NCBI GenBank assembly: GCA_030151255.1
Contig: JASLED010000044.1
Span: 1-16,303, forward strand
Reading direction: 5' to 3'
DNA from: Flavobacterium sp.
Lineage (GTDB): Bacteria; Bacteroidota; Bacteroidia; Flavobacteriales; Flavobacteriaceae
DNA length: 16,303 nt
Of this stretch, positions 16,118 to 16,303 are shown one piece after another. Each line of letters begins with the position of its first letter. Within the stretch, counting starts at the first letter, position 1. A program made the translations under genes and the position numbers. The notes beneath the pieces were generated by a model, which saw only the letters and a list, made by a program, of their open reading frames with translations, did not search any database and had not been told where the DNA came from.

Positions 16118-16135
16118 TTTCATATTAATATGAAA
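16118..16135. promoter_or_regulatory. 18-bp perfect palindrome upstream of the HTH gene
   Basis: TTTCATATTAATATGAAA is a perfect dyad about 19 bp before the preferred HTH start codon. Together with the neighbouring palindrome at 16142-16161 it fills the region between the divergent genes, as expected of operator or promoter DNA. AT-rich palindromes arise by chance more easily than the GC-containing one. Confidence 0.45.
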
Positions 16136-16141
16136 AATATT

Positions 16142-16161
16142 CATTACCGAATTCGGTAATG
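16142..16161. promoter_or_regulatory. 20-bp perfect palindrome, probable operator of the HTH regulator
   Basis: CATTACCGAATTCGGTAATG is a perfect 20-bp dyad located between the HTH gene and the + strand promoter element at 16176-16183, where bound protein would cover the region around -33. A related 16-bp dyad occurs at 15675-15690. Its GC-containing half-sites in otherwise AT-rich DNA argue against chance. Confidence 0.65.
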
Positions 16162-16175
16162 TAAAAAAGAATTGT

Positions 16176-16183
16176 TATATTTG
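16176..16183 (+). promoter_or_regulatory. Bacteroidota-type -7 promoter element (TATATTTG)
   Basis: TATATTTG fits the TAnnTTTG consensus exactly. No perfect TTTG -33 element is present: the sequence at the right distance is inside the palindrome (TTCGG at 16152-16156). It would start a + strand transcript near 16190, reading towards the right edge of the window. Confidence 0.5.
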
Positions 16184-16189
16184 TCTTAA

Positions 16190-16289
16190 GAATGCATCCA
16201 AAAAGATGTATTTTTGCAATACTTTATATAGAAAATATTAAGCTATTGCTTAGAGTCTCGCTCTGAAAACTGGTAATTAAAGCAACGAG
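16190..16289 (+). other. Leader of a + strand transcript with small hairpins
   Basis: Downstream of the promoter element, AATGCATC (16191-16198) pairs with GATGTATT (16205-16212, one G-U) and is followed by TTTG. AGAG (16252-16255) pairs with CTCT (16261-16264). TCTCG (16256-16260) could also pair with CGAGA at 16286-16290, which touches a possible ATG at 16290. About 100 nt of leader is long for this genome type. It could be an attenuator or a small RNA. Confidence 0.3.
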
Positions 16290-16303
16290 ATGATAAGTAA
16301 ATT
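16290..16303 (+). CDS. Possible start of a + strand gene cut by the window end
   Basis: ATG at 16290-16292 opens a frame reading M-I-S-K before the window ends. It is placed after a divergent promoter and a long leader, which makes a start here reasonable, but four codons cannot support an identification. Confidence 0.25.

Noticed and set aside
1..16303. CRISPR arrays, tRNA or rRNA genes
   Set aside because: No regularly spaced repeats and no cloverleaf or rRNA-like sequence were found on reading the window.
16190..16303. Retron-type non-coding RNA ahead of a reverse transcriptase
   Set aside because: The hairpins are small, no outer inverted repeat pair is visible, and no reverse transcriptase sequence lies within the window.

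Overview
The window is strongly AT-rich. Its translation starts sit in A-rich leaders that mostly lack Shine-Dalgarno sequences, and one TAnnTTTG-type promoter element is visible. Together with a fused E1-alpha/beta 2-oxo acid dehydrogenase and a Bacteroidetes-style phenylacetate (paa) cluster, this points to a member of the Bacteroidota, most likely the Flavobacteriia. A genus cannot be fixed from the sequence alone.

Region 1 (1-868): the window opens on the last 115 bp of an IS256-family element on the + strand. A heavily mutated remnant of a carB (carbamoyl-phosphate synthase large subunit) gene follows on the - strand at roughly 170-580. A 20-bp perfect inverted repeat then lies just upstream of the next gene.

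Region 2 (869-10120, all + strand): a catabolic cluster in the order 2-oxo acid dehydrogenase E2, fused E1 alpha/beta, paaK remnant, TetR regulator, paaE, paaA, paaB, paaC, paaD, paaG. The paaE-A-B-C-D-G block is intact and tightly packed. It should encode the phenylacetyl-CoA 1,2-epoxidase (PaaABC with PaaE reductase and PaaD maturation factor) and the ring-epoxide isomerase PaaG. The left half is decaying: E2 and E1 each carry a one-base deletion, paaK is a multiply interrupted relic, and the TetR gene has a premature stop 21 codons before a second in-frame stop. Later pathway genes (paaZ, paaF, paaH, paaJ) are absent here.

Region 3 (10133-11473): a complete IS256-family element with its transposase on the - strand. 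It is nearly identical (114/115 bases) to the copy at the left edge and opposite in orientation. It lies between paaG and the terminator of the next operon.

Region 4 (11477-15229, all - strand): an apparent four-gene operon ending in a strong hairpin terminator. In transcription order it encodes a 99-aa helical protein, a 164-aa four-helix membrane protein, a 391-aa DGQHR-motif protein and a 550-aa DGQHR-motif protein with an extra N-terminal domain. The DGQHR family includes DndB and DpdB of DNA-modification systems, but no Dnd, Dpd or Ssp partner is visible. This is the best candidate for an undescribed, possibly defence-related, system.

Region 5 (15230-16303): a structured intergenic stretch with nested inverted repeats, a small Xre-family HTH repressor on the - strand with its own terminator, operator-like palindromes beside its start, and a divergent + strand promoter and leader running off the window end.
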